Position numbers and translations under genes: made by a program
Notes under the pieces: generated by a model
The model's input: only the letters and a program-made list of their open reading frames with translations
What the model was told of the DNA's origin: nothing
Databases searched by the model: none
Assembly (NCBI GenBank): GCA_030681515.1
Contig: JAUXSE010000053.1
Span: 1 to 64,000 of the forward strand
DNA: 64,000 bases
Reading direction: 5' to 3'
Source of the DNA: Geothrix sp.
GTDB taxonomy: Bacteria; Acidobacteriota; Holophagae; Holophagales; Holophagaceae
Shown: positions 50,324 to 58,745 of the stretch, piece after piece
Layout of the letters: each line of letters opens with the position of its first letter
How positions within the stretch are numbered: the stretch's first letter is position 1

Positions 50324-51955
50324 CTAGTTGTGGACGCCCGGTGCCTCGCGGCCCATGCGCTCCACGTATTCCAGGTACGAACCTCCGAACACCACGGGGC
50401 CTTCGTGCTCCTCGCCGCCCAGTTCCAGCACCCGGTTCGCCAGGCCGCGCAGGAAGGAGCGGTCGTGGGATACAAAGAGCATGGTGCCCTCGAAGTCCTT
50501 CAGGGCCTCGATGAGCATCTCCTTGGTGGCCAGGTCCAGGTGGTTCGTGGGCTCGTCCAGCACCAGGAAGTTCGGCGGGTCGAAGAGCATCCGCGCCATC
50601 ACCAGCCGGGATTTCTCGCCGCCGGAAAGCGCGCGGACCTTCTTGTCCACGTCGTCGCCGGAGAACTGAAAGGCGCCGAGCAGGTTGCGGATGACGCCGA
50701 GGCCCTCCATGGGAAAGTCCTGCTGCATCTGCTCGATCACGGTGAGATCCGCATCCAGCAGATCCAGGGCCTGCTGGGAGAAGTAGCCGAGCCGGAGGCT
50801 GGCCCCCAGGCGCACGGTGCCCGCATCGGGCCTGATGGCCCCCGCCACCATCTTCAGCAGGGTGGACTTGCCGGCTCCGTTCTTGCCCATGACGCACCAG
50901 CGTTCGCCCCGGCGGATGTGGAAGGCGAACTGGTCGTACAGCCTGCGGGCACCATAGGCCTTGCACACGCCGTCCAGCATGGCCACGTCGTCGCCGGAGC
51001 GCCCGGGGACGCGGAAGTCCCACTTCCCCACGCGGCGCCTGCGGGGCGGCTCGACGCGCTCGATCTTGTCCAGGGCCTTCACGCGGCTCTGCACCTGGGC
51101 GGCTTTGGCGGCGTGGGCGGAGAACCGCTCGATGAACCGCTGTTCCTTGGCCAGCTTGGCCTGCTGCCGGGCGTAGGCAGCCTCCTGATTGGCTTCCCGC
51201 TGCTCGCGTTCCTTCACATAGAAATCGTAGTTGCCGGAGTAGGTGACCACGTCGCCGCCGTCTATCTCCAGCACCCTGGTCACCACGCGGTTCATGAAAT
51301 CGCGGTCGTGGCTCGTCATGAGCAGCGTGGCGGGCACGGCCTTCAGGAAGGATTCGAGCCAGAGGATGGATTCGATATCCAGGTGGTTGGTGGGTTCGTC
51401 CATGAGCAGCACGTCGAAGTTCCCGAGCAGCACCTTGGCCATGGAGACGCGCATCTTCCATCCGCCGGACAGGGCGCCCACGTCGCCATCAATCTGGCCG
51501 TCCTCGAAACCCAGGCCGTGGAGGCAGGCCCGGGCGCGGGCCTCCAGCTCGTAGCCGCCCAGGTGCTGGTACTCCTCCTGCACATGGCCGAAGCGGTCGA
51601 GGATCGTCTCCAGCTCGCCGCCCCGCTCTGGATCGGACATGGCGTGTTCCAGATCCATCAGCTCGTGGTGCAGATCCCCCAGCCGCCCGCTGCCCGCGAT
51701 GGCCTCATCCAGCACCGGCCGTCCCGACATCTCATCCACCTCCTGCCGGAAGTAGCCGAGGGTGAGCTTCTTCGGCAGGGAGACGGAACCTTCGTCCGGC
51801 GCCTCCTCGCCCATGATCATGCGGAACAGCGTGGACTTTCCCGCCCCGTTCGGGCCGACAAGGCCCACCTTCTCGCCGGGGTTGAGCTGGAAATCCGCCT
51901 CGATGAACAGGACCTGCTTGCCGTACTGCTTGCTGACATTGGAAAAGGAAATCAT
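50324..51955 (-). CDS. ABC-F family ATPase
   Basis: 543 residues, two ABC cassettes without membrane segments. First: GLVGPNGAGKSTLFRMI, signature LSGGWKMRVSMAKVL, Walker B VLLMDEPTNHLD. Second: VMGKNGAGKSTLLKMVA, LSGGEKSRLVMARML, FLVLDEPTNHLD. The linker (about residues 240-310) is highly charged (KEQRFIERFSAHAAKAAQVQ), as in the translation factors EttA, Uup and YbiT. It probably acts at the ribosome. Its ATG shares one base with the mscS stop (TGATG). Confidence 0.92.
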   Translation of the reverse strand: MISFSNVSKQYGKQVLFIEADFQLNPGEKVGLVGPNGAGKSTLFRMIMGEEAPDEGSVSLPKKLTLGYFRQEVDEMSGRPVLDEAIAGSGRLGDLHHELMDLEHAMSDPERGGELETILDRFGHVQEEYQHLGGYELEARARACLHGLGFEDGQIDGDVGALSGGWKMRVSMAKVLLGNFDVLLMDEPTNHLDIESILWLESFLKAVPATLLMTSHDRDFMNRVVTRVLEIDGGDVVTYSGNYDFYVKEREQREANQEAAYARQQAKLAKEQRFIERFSAHAAKAAQVQSRVKALDKIERVEPPRRRRVGKWDFRVPGRSGDDVAMLDGVCKAYGARRLYDQFAFHIRRGERWCVMGKNGAGKSTLLKMVAGAIRPDAGTVRLGASLRLGYFSQQALDLLDADLTVIEQMQQDFPMEGLGVIRNLLGAFQFSGDDVDKKVRALSGGEKSRLVMARMLFDPPNFLVLDEPTNHLDLATKEMLIEALKDFEGTMLFVSHDRSFLRGLANRVLELGGEEHEGPVVFGGSYLEYVERMGREAPGVHN

Positions 51956-53838
51956 CAGTCCTCGGCTTTCACGGTGGCTCCGCCTGCTTCTCCGCGGGGG
52001 CCGTGCATGAGCTCGACCACGGCCTGGTTCAGCCGCAGGCGGGCTTCATGGCGCTCGAAGGCCCGGGTGAGGTAGCGGGCCCGGATCTCGACGCCGTTCA
52101 GGGTGGGCATGACATTCAGTCCCGGCGCGGCGGAGAAGGCCTGCACCCGGTATCGCGCCGTGGCCAGCTGCCATTCCTGCTCAGCCAGGCGGGCATTGGC
52201 CTCCGTCTGCCGTTCCACCAGCTTCTGGACCCCGTCAATGACTGGATAGGGAGCCTGGCCGGCCGGGATCAGCACCCGCAACTCATCCCACATCCACTTG
52301 CCGGTCGTGGAGAAGTTGAAGAAGTGACCCTCGATGGCGAAGTTGTTGACGAAGGCCACGCGCCGGCCGGTGGGATGCCCGGCATCGCTCCAGCTGCCCG
52401 TCTCCAGCACCACGGTGCGCAGGAGGCCGATCTCGACCACCTCCCCGCCGACGCCGCGGATCTCCACCCAGTCGCCCACGCGGATGCCATTCCGCCCCAT
52501 GAGGATGAACCATCCGAAGAAGGCCACGATGAAGTCCTTGAGGGCCAGGGTCAGGCCCGCGCCGGTCAGGCCCAGGATCGTGGTGGTCTGGGCCGGCACA
52601 CCGAAGGTGGCGAAGACGATGGCGAGGACGCACAGCGCCTGGACGGCCAGTTTCACGACGGTCCTCAGCGTGCCGGCGCCCTTCCTGTCCCCCGCGGCGG
52701 CCCGGTGGAAAAGCCGGTCAATGAGCCGGCCCGCGAGGTAGGCGGCCAGGGCCAGGCCCAGGATCCACAGCAGGCGGGCGAGGAGGCCGTGCAGGGCCGC
52801 GTTCCGATGCCCGTCCACCAGGACCATCCAGGTGCCGTAGACCTCCACCAGCCCCTGCTGATCCTGGATGCGGCGGCCCATGTCGGACAACCTACGCTGT
52901 ACATCGCCGTACTGCCGGAGGTACGAAACCGCATCCTGCGCCTGCTCACGGCCAGGGCCGCCTCCTGCCGCAGCGGATTCCTTCACCAGGTTGGAGGCCC
53001 AGTACTTCGCGGCCTCCCGGTCATCCTTCTCCTGCCTGGCCCGGGCCTCGATCTTCCCCCGCCGGTCGGCCAGGATCGGCACCTTGGCCAGGGCTTCCTG
53101 CCGGGCCTGAACCAGGCGCCGGAACTTGGTCCGATGGCTGTTCCATTCACCGAACCGGCCCACCAGGCTCCCAGGCTGGAACACCACGACCGCCTTCGCC
53201 GGGGCCATGGCCTGGGAGGATTCCCGATCGGCGGCCTCGTGGGCCTCCTTCAACCGCCGGATTCTCGCCTGAGGATCGCCACCGGCTCGTGAAAAGTCCT
53301 CCAGAACGGCCTCCAGCTCGTCCTGATCCAGTTGCAACTGCGCCTTGGCGACCTCCAACTGGTCTTCAAGGGGTCCCTTCTGGGATTCCCGGGCCGCCGA
53401 GTGCTGCCGGATGAGTCGGGCGATGACCTGGCGATCCGCCTCGACCACCTCCTGGGACTTGGCCTTGAGAGCGGAAAGCTCCTGGAGTTCCGGCGTCTGC
53501 GGAGGTTGTTCGCTCACGGCCCTGCGCAGGGCATCGTTGAAGGCCAGATCCACTTCGTGATTCGCCAGCCGGACCGCCTGGCGGGCCAGCTGCTGCTCCT
53601 CCGGGCTCACCGCCAGGGGCGCCAGCCCCCGGGCGGTCAGCAGGGGTGTCTGATCCACCAGGCGCTCGCGGGGTGGGGCCGTGCGGCGCAACCCGCCCTT
53701 CCCCGTCCGGGCGCTCACCTGCGCCTGGGCGGCGGGGACCGGATCGCGGGTCCACATCCATCCCGCCGTGGCCACGGCGGCCAGGAGCAGCAGGGTGGCT
53801 GTGGGGATCCAGGGGCGGACATTCATCCGTCCAGACAA
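51955..53838 (-). CDS. MscS-family mechanosensitive channel with long periplasmic coiled coil
   Basis: 627 residues. Signal/TM helix TATLLLLAAVATAGWMW, then about 270 residues of charged coiled coil (LKAKSQEVVEADRQVIAR, RLKEAHEAADRESSQAM). From about residue 345: helices LLARLLWILGLALAAYLAGR and VKLAVQALCVLAIVFATFGV, pore helix LGLTGAGLTLALKDFIVAFF, then the MscS beta domain GIRVGDWVEIRGVGGEVVEI and AFVNNFAIEGHFFNFS. It opens on osmotic downshift. A start 12 bp downstream is possible. Coupled to abcF. Confidence 0.88.
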   Translation of the reverse strand: MSGRMNVRPWIPTATLLLLAAVATAGWMWTRDPVPAAQAQVSARTGKGGLRRTAPPRERLVDQTPLLTARGLAPLAVSPEEQQLARQAVRLANHEVDLAFNDALRRAVSEQPPQTPELQELSALKAKSQEVVEADRQVIARLIRQHSAARESQKGPLEDQLEVAKAQLQLDQDELEAVLEDFSRAGGDPQARIRRLKEAHEAADRESSQAMAPAKAVVVFQPGSLVGRFGEWNSHRTKFRRLVQARQEALAKVPILADRRGKIEARARQEKDDREAAKYWASNLVKESAAAGGGPGREQAQDAVSYLRQYGDVQRRLSDMGRRIQDQQGLVEVYGTWMVLVDGHRNAALHGLLARLLWILGLALAAYLAGRLIDRLFHRAAAGDRKGAGTLRTVVKLAVQALCVLAIVFATFGVPAQTTTILGLTGAGLTLALKDFIVAFFGWFILMGRNGIRVGDWVEIRGVGGEVVEIGLLRTVVLETGSWSDAGHPTGRRVAFVNNFAIEGHFFNFSTTGKWMWDELRVLIPAGQAPYPVIDGVQKLVERQTEANARLAEQEWQLATARYRVQAFSAAPGLNVMPTLNGVEIRARYLTRAFERHEARLRLNQAVVELMHGPRGEAGGATVKAED

Positions 53839-53870
53839 TCACGGATGGCGCCGGAACGCAAAACCCCGGA

Positions 53871-54767
53871 TCAGTTTCCGAACATGTTTTTCATGACCAT
53901 GAGGGCCATGGCGGGATTGCCCGCGAGGCGGCGCTTGAGGTAGTGCACGGCGTACTTCCAGTCCTCCGCGAAGGGCACGTAGAGGCGCAGGATCTGGCCG
54001 CGTTTGACGATCTCCTGCTGGATATCGGTGCGGGGGACGCCCAGCAGCATCTGGAATTCATAGGCGGTCTTCGGAACCCCGCGCTGGTCCAGGTGCTCCA
54101 TGCAACGGCGGATCAGCGGCACATCGTGGGTGGCGATCTCGGGGTAGTGGCCGTGGTCGAGCAGGAGCTGGACCTGCTCGAAGAGCTTCTCCTTCATGCC
54201 GGCCTTGTCCTGCAGGGCCACTTCGGCGGGCTCCCAGTAGATGCCGATGCAGATCCGGACCTTGCAGGGCTTGGCATGCAGGGCCCGGATGTCCTCCGGG
54301 GTGCGGAAGAGGCGGCTCTGCAGCACGATTCCGAAATTGTCGAACTCGTCCCGGATGGCCCTGAACATGCGAAGGGTGACATCGGTGAAGTGGCGATCCT
54401 CCATGTCCAGGGTGATGTGGAGACCGTGCGGCGCGGCAGCGGCCACGATGCGGCGCAGGTTGTGCTGGCAGCCGGCCTCGCTCTCGTGGATGCCAAGGGA
54501 GGTGGGCTTGAGGCTGATGCTGGCGTAGGGACGGTCCTTCAGGGCCTCGACCATGCGCAGGTACACCTGGACCGTGGCCTCCACGTCCTCCGGGCGGAAG
54601 ACCTCCTCGGCCAGCAGGTCCACCGTGGAATACAGCCCTTGCCGGGCGAAGAGGTCATCCGCCTTCGCCACGCCACTGGCGATGCCTTTGCCCGCGGTAT
54701 AGGGTGCCGCGAAGATCCGGACCAGGGGGCCGGGCATGAGATCAATAATGGCGCGTTTGAGATCCAC
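53871..54767 (-). CDS. Proline dehydrogenase, monofunctional
   Basis: FAD enzyme oxidising proline to pyrroline-5-carboxylate. 298 residues, TIM-barrel: ASISLKPTSLGIHESEAGCQ, HITLDMEDRHFTDVTLRM, FGIVLQSRLFRTPEDIRAL, YPEIATHDVPLIRR and the flavin/substrate end RLYVPFAEDWKYAVHYLKRR with two arginines of the substrate site. No PutA aldehyde dehydrogenase is fused. Start MDLKRAIIDLMPGPLVRI after GGGAGG. Confidence 0.94.
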   Translation of the reverse strand: MDLKRAIIDLMPGPLVRIFAAPYTAGKGIASGVAKADDLFARQGLYSTVDLLAEEVFRPEDVEATVQVYLRMVEALKDRPYASISLKPTSLGIHESEAGCQHNLRRIVAAAAPHGLHITLDMEDRHFTDVTLRMFRAIRDEFDNFGIVLQSRLFRTPEDIRALHAKPCKVRICIGIYWEPAEVALQDKAGMKEKLFEQVQLLLDHGHYPEIATHDVPLIRRCMEHLDQRGVPKTAYEFQMLLGVPRTDIQQEIVKRGQILRLYVPFAEDWKYAVHYLKRRLAGNPAMALMVMKNMFGN

Positions 54768-54892
54768 GTATTCCTCCCGTCGTTCCTGCGTTTCCCGAGC
54801 CGACCGCAGGGATCGGAGTGGGCTTCAAATATAGCGGTCCCGATGCTCCAGGGGACGCCGCGCTCGACGAGATGTGACGGAGGGCCAGACGA

Positions 54893-54924
54893 CGAAAAGC
54901 CCGCAGAACTGGGATCTGCGGGCT
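54893..54924 (-). terminator. Intrinsic terminator after tRNA-Lys
   Basis: 54898-54907 (AGCCCGCAGA) pairs with 54915-54924 (TCTGCGGGCT): perfect 10-bp stem, 7-nt loop. On the minus strand it is followed by TTTTCGTC. It ends the transcript containing the tRNA. Confidence 0.85.
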
Positions 54925-54931
54925 CCTGGTC

Positions 54932-55008
54932 TGGTGGTCCCTCCCGGACTCGAACCGGGGACCCTCTGATTAAGAGTCAGATGCTCTAACCAGCTGAGCT
55001 AAGGGACC
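54932..55008 (-). tRNA. tRNA-Lys (anticodon CTT)
   Basis: 77 nt with all arms: acceptor GGTCCCT / AGGGACC, D arm GCTC/GAGC, anticodon stem TCTGA/TCAGA around loop CTCTTAA (anticodon CTT), T arm CCCGG-TTCGAGT-CCGGG, discriminator A and encoded CCA at 54932-54934. It decodes AAG. Lies downstream of trpS on the same strand, followed by an intrinsic terminator. Confidence 0.97.
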
Positions 55009-55068
55009 ACGAGAAGAAAAGTCTACCAGGGACGGCAAGGAACGCAAGAATCCGTTCCCCACCCATTC

Positions 55069-56061
55069 TCAGAGGCTTGGCATCCCCATGGCCCCCCGCA
55101 CGTCCGCCATGGTTTCCGCGGCCACGGACCGGGCCCGGGCGCTGCCGTCCCGGAGCACTTCCTCGATATCCGCGGGGCGGGCGAGATGGGCTTCGATCCT
55201 TTCACGCACGGGCTCGACGCGGCGGATCATGGCCTCGGCCACCCGCTTCTTGCAGTCAAAACAGCCGATGCCGGCCCGGCGGCACTCGGTGTTCACCAGC
55301 TGCACCGTGGTGTCGTCGCTGAAGAGCTTGTGGAACTCGAAGACGGGACAGACATCGGGGTTGCCGGGATCGGTCTTGCGGACCCGGGCGGGGTCCGAGG
55401 CCATCTGCCGGGTGCACTTTTCGAGGATGCCGGCGTTGCTGTCCCGCAGGTAGATGCAGTTCCCGTAGCTCTTGGACATCTTCCGGCCATCCAGGCCCGG
55501 CACCTTGGGCGTCTTGGTGAGCACCGCCTCGGGCTCGGGGAACACCTCGCGCTGGTAGAGGAAGTTGAAGCGGCGCACCACCTCGCGGGCCAGCTCCAGG
55601 TGGAAGAGCTGATCCTCGCCCACGGGCACCTTGTGGGCCTTGTAGATGATGATGTCGGCGGTCTGGAGCAGGGGGTAGCCCAGGAAACCGTAGCTCCCGA
55701 GATCCGCCACCGCGTTCTGCAGCTTCTCCTTGTAGGTGGGCACCCGCTCCAGCCAGGACAGCGGCGTGACCATCGAGAGCAGCAGGTGGAGCTCCGCGTG
55801 TTCCTTCACCAGGCTCTGCACGAAGAGGGTGGACTGGTCCGGATCCAGGCCCGCGGCGAGGAAGGTGGCCGTCAGCTCCTGGGTCGCGGGCCAGATCTCC
55901 TCCACGGATTCGTACTTCGAGGTCAGCGCGTGCCAGTCCGCGATCATGTAGAAGGCTTCGCCCTGGCCCTGCAGGCGCGTGAAGTTGTCCAGGGCCCCCA
56001 CCAGGTGGCCGATGTGCTGGGAGCCCGAAGGCTGGATGCCGGAAAGAACGCGGGGCTGCAT
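55069..56061 (-). CDS. trpS: Tryptophanyl-tRNA synthetase with Fe-S-type Cys motif
   Basis: 330 residues, class I: QPSGSQHIGHLVGALDNF (HIGH, residues 16-19) and GRKMSKSYGNCIYL (KMSKS, 194-198). C238, C260, C267 and C270 follow as C-x21-C-x6-C-x2-C (ends CRRAGIGCFDCKK), close to the C-x22-C-x6-C-x2-C pattern that binds a 4Fe-4S cluster near the anticodon in the Thermotoga-type TrpRS. Start MQPRVLSGIQPSG. Upstream of tRNA-Lys. Confidence 0.96.
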   Translation of the reverse strand: MQPRVLSGIQPSGSQHIGHLVGALDNFTRLQGQGEAFYMIADWHALTSKYESVEEIWPATQELTATFLAAGLDPDQSTLFVQSLVKEHAELHLLLSMVTPLSWLERVPTYKEKLQNAVADLGSYGFLGYPLLQTADIIIYKAHKVPVGEDQLFHLELAREVVRRFNFLYQREVFPEPEAVLTKTPKVPGLDGRKMSKSYGNCIYLRDSNAGILEKCTRQMASDPARVRKTDPGNPDVCPVFEFHKLFSDDTTVQLVNTECRRAGIGCFDCKKRVAEAMIRRVEPVRERIEAHLARPADIEEVLRDGSARARSVAAETMADVRGAMGMPSL

Positions 56062-56086
56062 GGGGATCAGGCTCCGAAGAAGAGGA

Positions 56087-56836
56087 TCAGGCTCCGAGGA
56101 AGACGCGGGCGATGCCTTCGATGCCCGTGAGGATCACGCCGAAGACGGGGCCGATGACGTAGCCGAGCAGTCCCGTGAGCGCGAGCACGATCAGCGCCCC
56201 GCCCATCCACGGCTGGATGCGATCGAACTTCGGCAACCAGCGCCAAGGCAACATGCCTCGCAGGATCCCGGACCCGTCCAGGGGGCCCATGGGCAGGAGG
56301 TTGAAGAGCGCGAGGCCGATGTTGATGAGCACCAGGCGGCCGGTCAGGGCCAGGGCCAGGGTCATGGCGGAGCCCAGTTCCAGAGCCTGGAGGCTCTCCA
56401 CTTTCCGGGCGAGCAGCGCGTGGGCGAAGACCCGGAGCTCGAGGGCCGGAGGCAGGGCGACCAGCTTGACGAGAACGAGCAGCAGCGCGAGGAAGATCAC
56501 CGCCAGCACCAGGTTCGAGGCCGGTCCCGCCGCCGCGACCAGCGCAAAGCCTCCCCGCTGCGTGAACCGGCGAGTCAGGTTCCGCGGATCCACGGGCACG
56601 GGCTTGGCCCAGCCGATGAACGGGAAGCCCGTGGCCATGCCCAGCAGCGGGAAGACGAAGGTTCCCAGGGGATCCATGTGGGCCAGGGGATTGAGCGTCA
56701 TGCGCCCCAGCCGCGCCGCCGTATCGTCCTCCAGCCAGTAGGCCGCCGTGGCATGGCTGGCCTCATGGACGCTGAGGCTGAAGAGCAGGGCCACATAGCT
56801 GACGAGGATGGTGGGGATGGAGATGCTGTCGAACAC
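56087..56836 (-). CDS. Site-2-protease-type M50 membrane metallopeptidase
   Basis: 249 residues. Zinc site H24-E-A-S-H28 in SLSVHEASHATAAYW and distal ligand region NLLPMGPLDGSGIL. About six membrane helices. Sequence resembles the short M50B peptidases without PDZ domains that cleave membrane regulators. A direct repeat of about 20 bp copies the end of the gene (GATCAGGCTCCGA at 56065 and 56086) into the gap to trpS. Upstream of trpS by 25 bp. Confidence 0.92.
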   Translation of the reverse strand: MFDSISIPTILVSYVALLFSLSVHEASHATAAYWLEDDTAARLGRMTLNPLAHMDPLGTFVFPLLGMATGFPFIGWAKPVPVDPRNLTRRFTQRGGFALVAAAGPASNLVLAVIFLALLLVLVKLVALPPALELRVFAHALLARKVESLQALELGSAMTLALALTGRLVLINIGLALFNLLPMGPLDGSGILRGMLPWRWLPKFDRIQPWMGGALIVLALTGLLGYVIGPVFGVILTGIEGIARVFLGA

Positions 56837-56909
56837 CCGGACTCCGGCAATTCTCCAGTGTACAGGGTGAAGGCCGATGACAGGAGAGTCCGGCAGGGCC
56901 TTGAAGGCC

Positions 56910-57683
56910 CTACATCAGGCGGAGCGAGGCCCCCAGGTCGCCGGGCGCCCGCCCCAGCACGAGGCGCATCAGGAATTCAGTATTGCCTTCGCCACCCTTG
57001 ATGGGGCTGACGGCGAGGGCCTGGGGCCTCAGTTCCGTCCCCGCGAAGAAGGTCCAGATCTCCACCAGCACCCGCCGGTGGACCGCCGGATCGCGCACGA
57101 TGCCGCCCGGGCCCACATCCTCGCGCCCGGCCTCGAACTGCGGCTTCACCAGCAGCACGGCTTCGGCCCCGGGCACGAGACTGGGCAGCACCGGCGGAAT
57201 GGCCAGGCGCAGCGAGATGAAGCTCAGATCCGCCACCAGCAGATGGCAGCGTTCAGGAATGGAGGCCGGATCCCAGGTGCGGAGGTTCACCTGCTCCATG
57301 GAGACTACCCGCGGATCACTGCGCAGCTTCCAGTGGAGCTGGTTGGTGCCCACATCCACGGCATAGACCCGCGCCGCGCCGCGCTGGAGCAGGCAGTCCG
57401 TGAAACCGCCGGTGCTGGATCCCGCGTCGAAACAGGTGAGCCCGGCCGGATCGAGGCCCCATCGGTCCAGCGCCCCGGCCAGCTTCAGCCCGCCCCGGCT
57501 CACGAAGGGCAGCGCATCGCCCCGCAGCCGGAGGATCGCCGCCTCGTCCACGGCGGTACCGGCCTTGGTGACGGGGCGATCCTCCACCAGCACCTCGCCC
57601 GCGAGGATCCGCGCCTGGGCCTTGGCGCGAGTCTCGCAGAGGCCGCGCTGGACCAGGAGAAGATCCAGACGCAACTTAGCCAC
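56910..57683 (-). CDS. tlyA: TlyA-type rRNA 2'-O-methyltransferase / hemolysin-like
   Basis: 257 residues from a GTG that overlaps the mltG stop by 8 nt. N-terminal S4 domain (KLRLDLLLVQRGLCETRAKA), then the methyltransferase: CFDAGSSTGGFTDCLLQRGA, VYAVDVGTNQLHWKLR, LLVADLSFISLRLAIPPVL and LVKPQFEAGREDVGPGGIVR. In other bacteria TlyA methylates 16S and/or 23S rRNA. Co-translated with mltG. Confidence 0.94.
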   Translation of the reverse strand: MAKLRLDLLLVQRGLCETRAKAQARILAGEVLVEDRPVTKAGTAVDEAAILRLRGDALPFVSRGGLKLAGALDRWGLDPAGLTCFDAGSSTGGFTDCLLQRGAARVYAVDVGTNQLHWKLRSDPRVVSMEQVNLRTWDPASIPERCHLLVADLSFISLRLAIPPVLPSLVPGAEAVLLVKPQFEAGREDVGPGGIVRDPAVHRRVLVEIWTFFAGTELRPQALAVSPIKGGEGNTEFLMRLVLGRAPGDLGASLRLM

Positions 57684-58692
57684 GGGCGGCCTTCCTCTGC
57701 CGGGCCATCTCCCGGCGAAAGGCCCCCACGTTCCGGTTGTGGTCCCGGAGGCTGGGCGCGAAGTTGTGCCCCCCGTTGCCGGAGGCCACGAAGTAGAGGT
57801 CCCTTCCCTCCAGGGGCGCCCTGGCGGCCTCGATGGCGGTGGGACCCGGAATGGCGATGGGCGTCGGAGGAAGGCCCGCCACGGCATAGGTGTTGAACCG
57901 GTGGGGCCGCCGGATGTCCTGAACCAGGGGCGCCGTGAAGCGGAGGTCGCCGCCGAGCCAGCGGGCGTAGAGGCTCGTGGGATCGCATTGCAGCCGCATG
58001 CCGAAGTCGAGGCGCTTCTTGTAGACGCCCGCCACCCGGGGCTGTTCTTCGGGCAGCCTGGTTTCCTTCTCCACCAGGCTCGCCAGGATCAGCGTCTGGT
58101 AGGGCGGCAGCACCCCGCCTTCCAGTTTCGGCCGCACCTGGTTACGGAAGGCCTCCACCAGCATGAGCATGACCTCCTCCGGTTCCATGGCGTGGTGCAG
58201 CTTGTAGGTGGCCGGCGCCACCAGGCCCTCCAGGCTTTCGGCCTGATCGAAGCCGGCCGCCTTCGCCAGGCGCGGGCTCTTCCACAGGGTCCAGAAGATC
58301 TCCTCCGGCACGAACTCCTTCAGGCGCTTCTCCACGGACCAGGCGTGGGCGCCTTCGGGGATGGACACGGAGGTGTAGTGGATCTCCGCCCGCCGCAGCT
58401 TGCCTGCCACGTCCGAAAGGCTGGCCTGGGGCGTGAAGGTGTACTCGCCGCGAATGAGCTGGAGCTTGCGCGCCCGGGCCCAGAGCTTGAACAGCGAGGC
58501 GGAACGGATGACGCCGTCGCGCTCCAGCTGGTCCGCCACCTTGTTGATGCTCGTCCCCTTCTTCACCAGGACCGTGGCCTGCTGCTGGAGCGGTCCCTGC
58601 CCCTTCCAGGCCCACCACCCGCCGAGCACCGGCAGAAGGGCCAGGAGGGTGATGGCCAGGAAAAGCCGGAGGGAGACCGAGGAACGAGGCAT
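57676..58692 (-). CDS. mltG: Endolytic murein transglycosylase
   Basis: 338 residues from the ATG at 58690-58692. One N-terminal membrane helix (LRLFLAITLLALLPVLGGWW), a LysM-like domain (VLVKKGTSINKVADQLERDG), then the YceG fold with the catalytic Glu in LILASLVEKETRLPEEQPRV, plus FGMRLQCDPTSLYARW and ATFVASGNGGHNFAPSL-type end. It cleaves nascent glycan strands in the periplasm. Divergent from the permease gene across 53 bp. Confidence 0.95.
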   Translation of the reverse strand: MPRSSVSLRLFLAITLLALLPVLGGWWAWKGQGPLQQQATVLVKKGTSINKVADQLERDGVIRSASLFKLWARARKLQLIRGEYTFTPQASLSDVAGKLRRAEIHYTSVSIPEGAHAWSVEKRLKEFVPEEIFWTLWKSPRLAKAAGFDQAESLEGLVAPATYKLHHAMEPEEVMLMLVEAFRNQVRPKLEGGVLPPYQTLILASLVEKETRLPEEQPRVAGVYKKRLDFGMRLQCDPTSLYARWLGGDLRFTAPLVQDIRRPHRFNTYAVAGLPPTPIAIPGPTAIEAARAPLEGRDLYFVASGNGGHNFAPSLRDHNRNVGAFRREMARQRKAARG

Positions 58693-58745
58693 GTCTCCAG
58701 AATGCCGTGATAGCGTGGATCCATCTACCTCCGTCCAGGAATCCC

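Noticed and set aside
56062-56100. 20-bp direct repeat near the end of the M50 gene as a recombination site
   Set aside because: Only one short tandem duplication of the gene's own 3' end; no integrase or mobile gene nearby.
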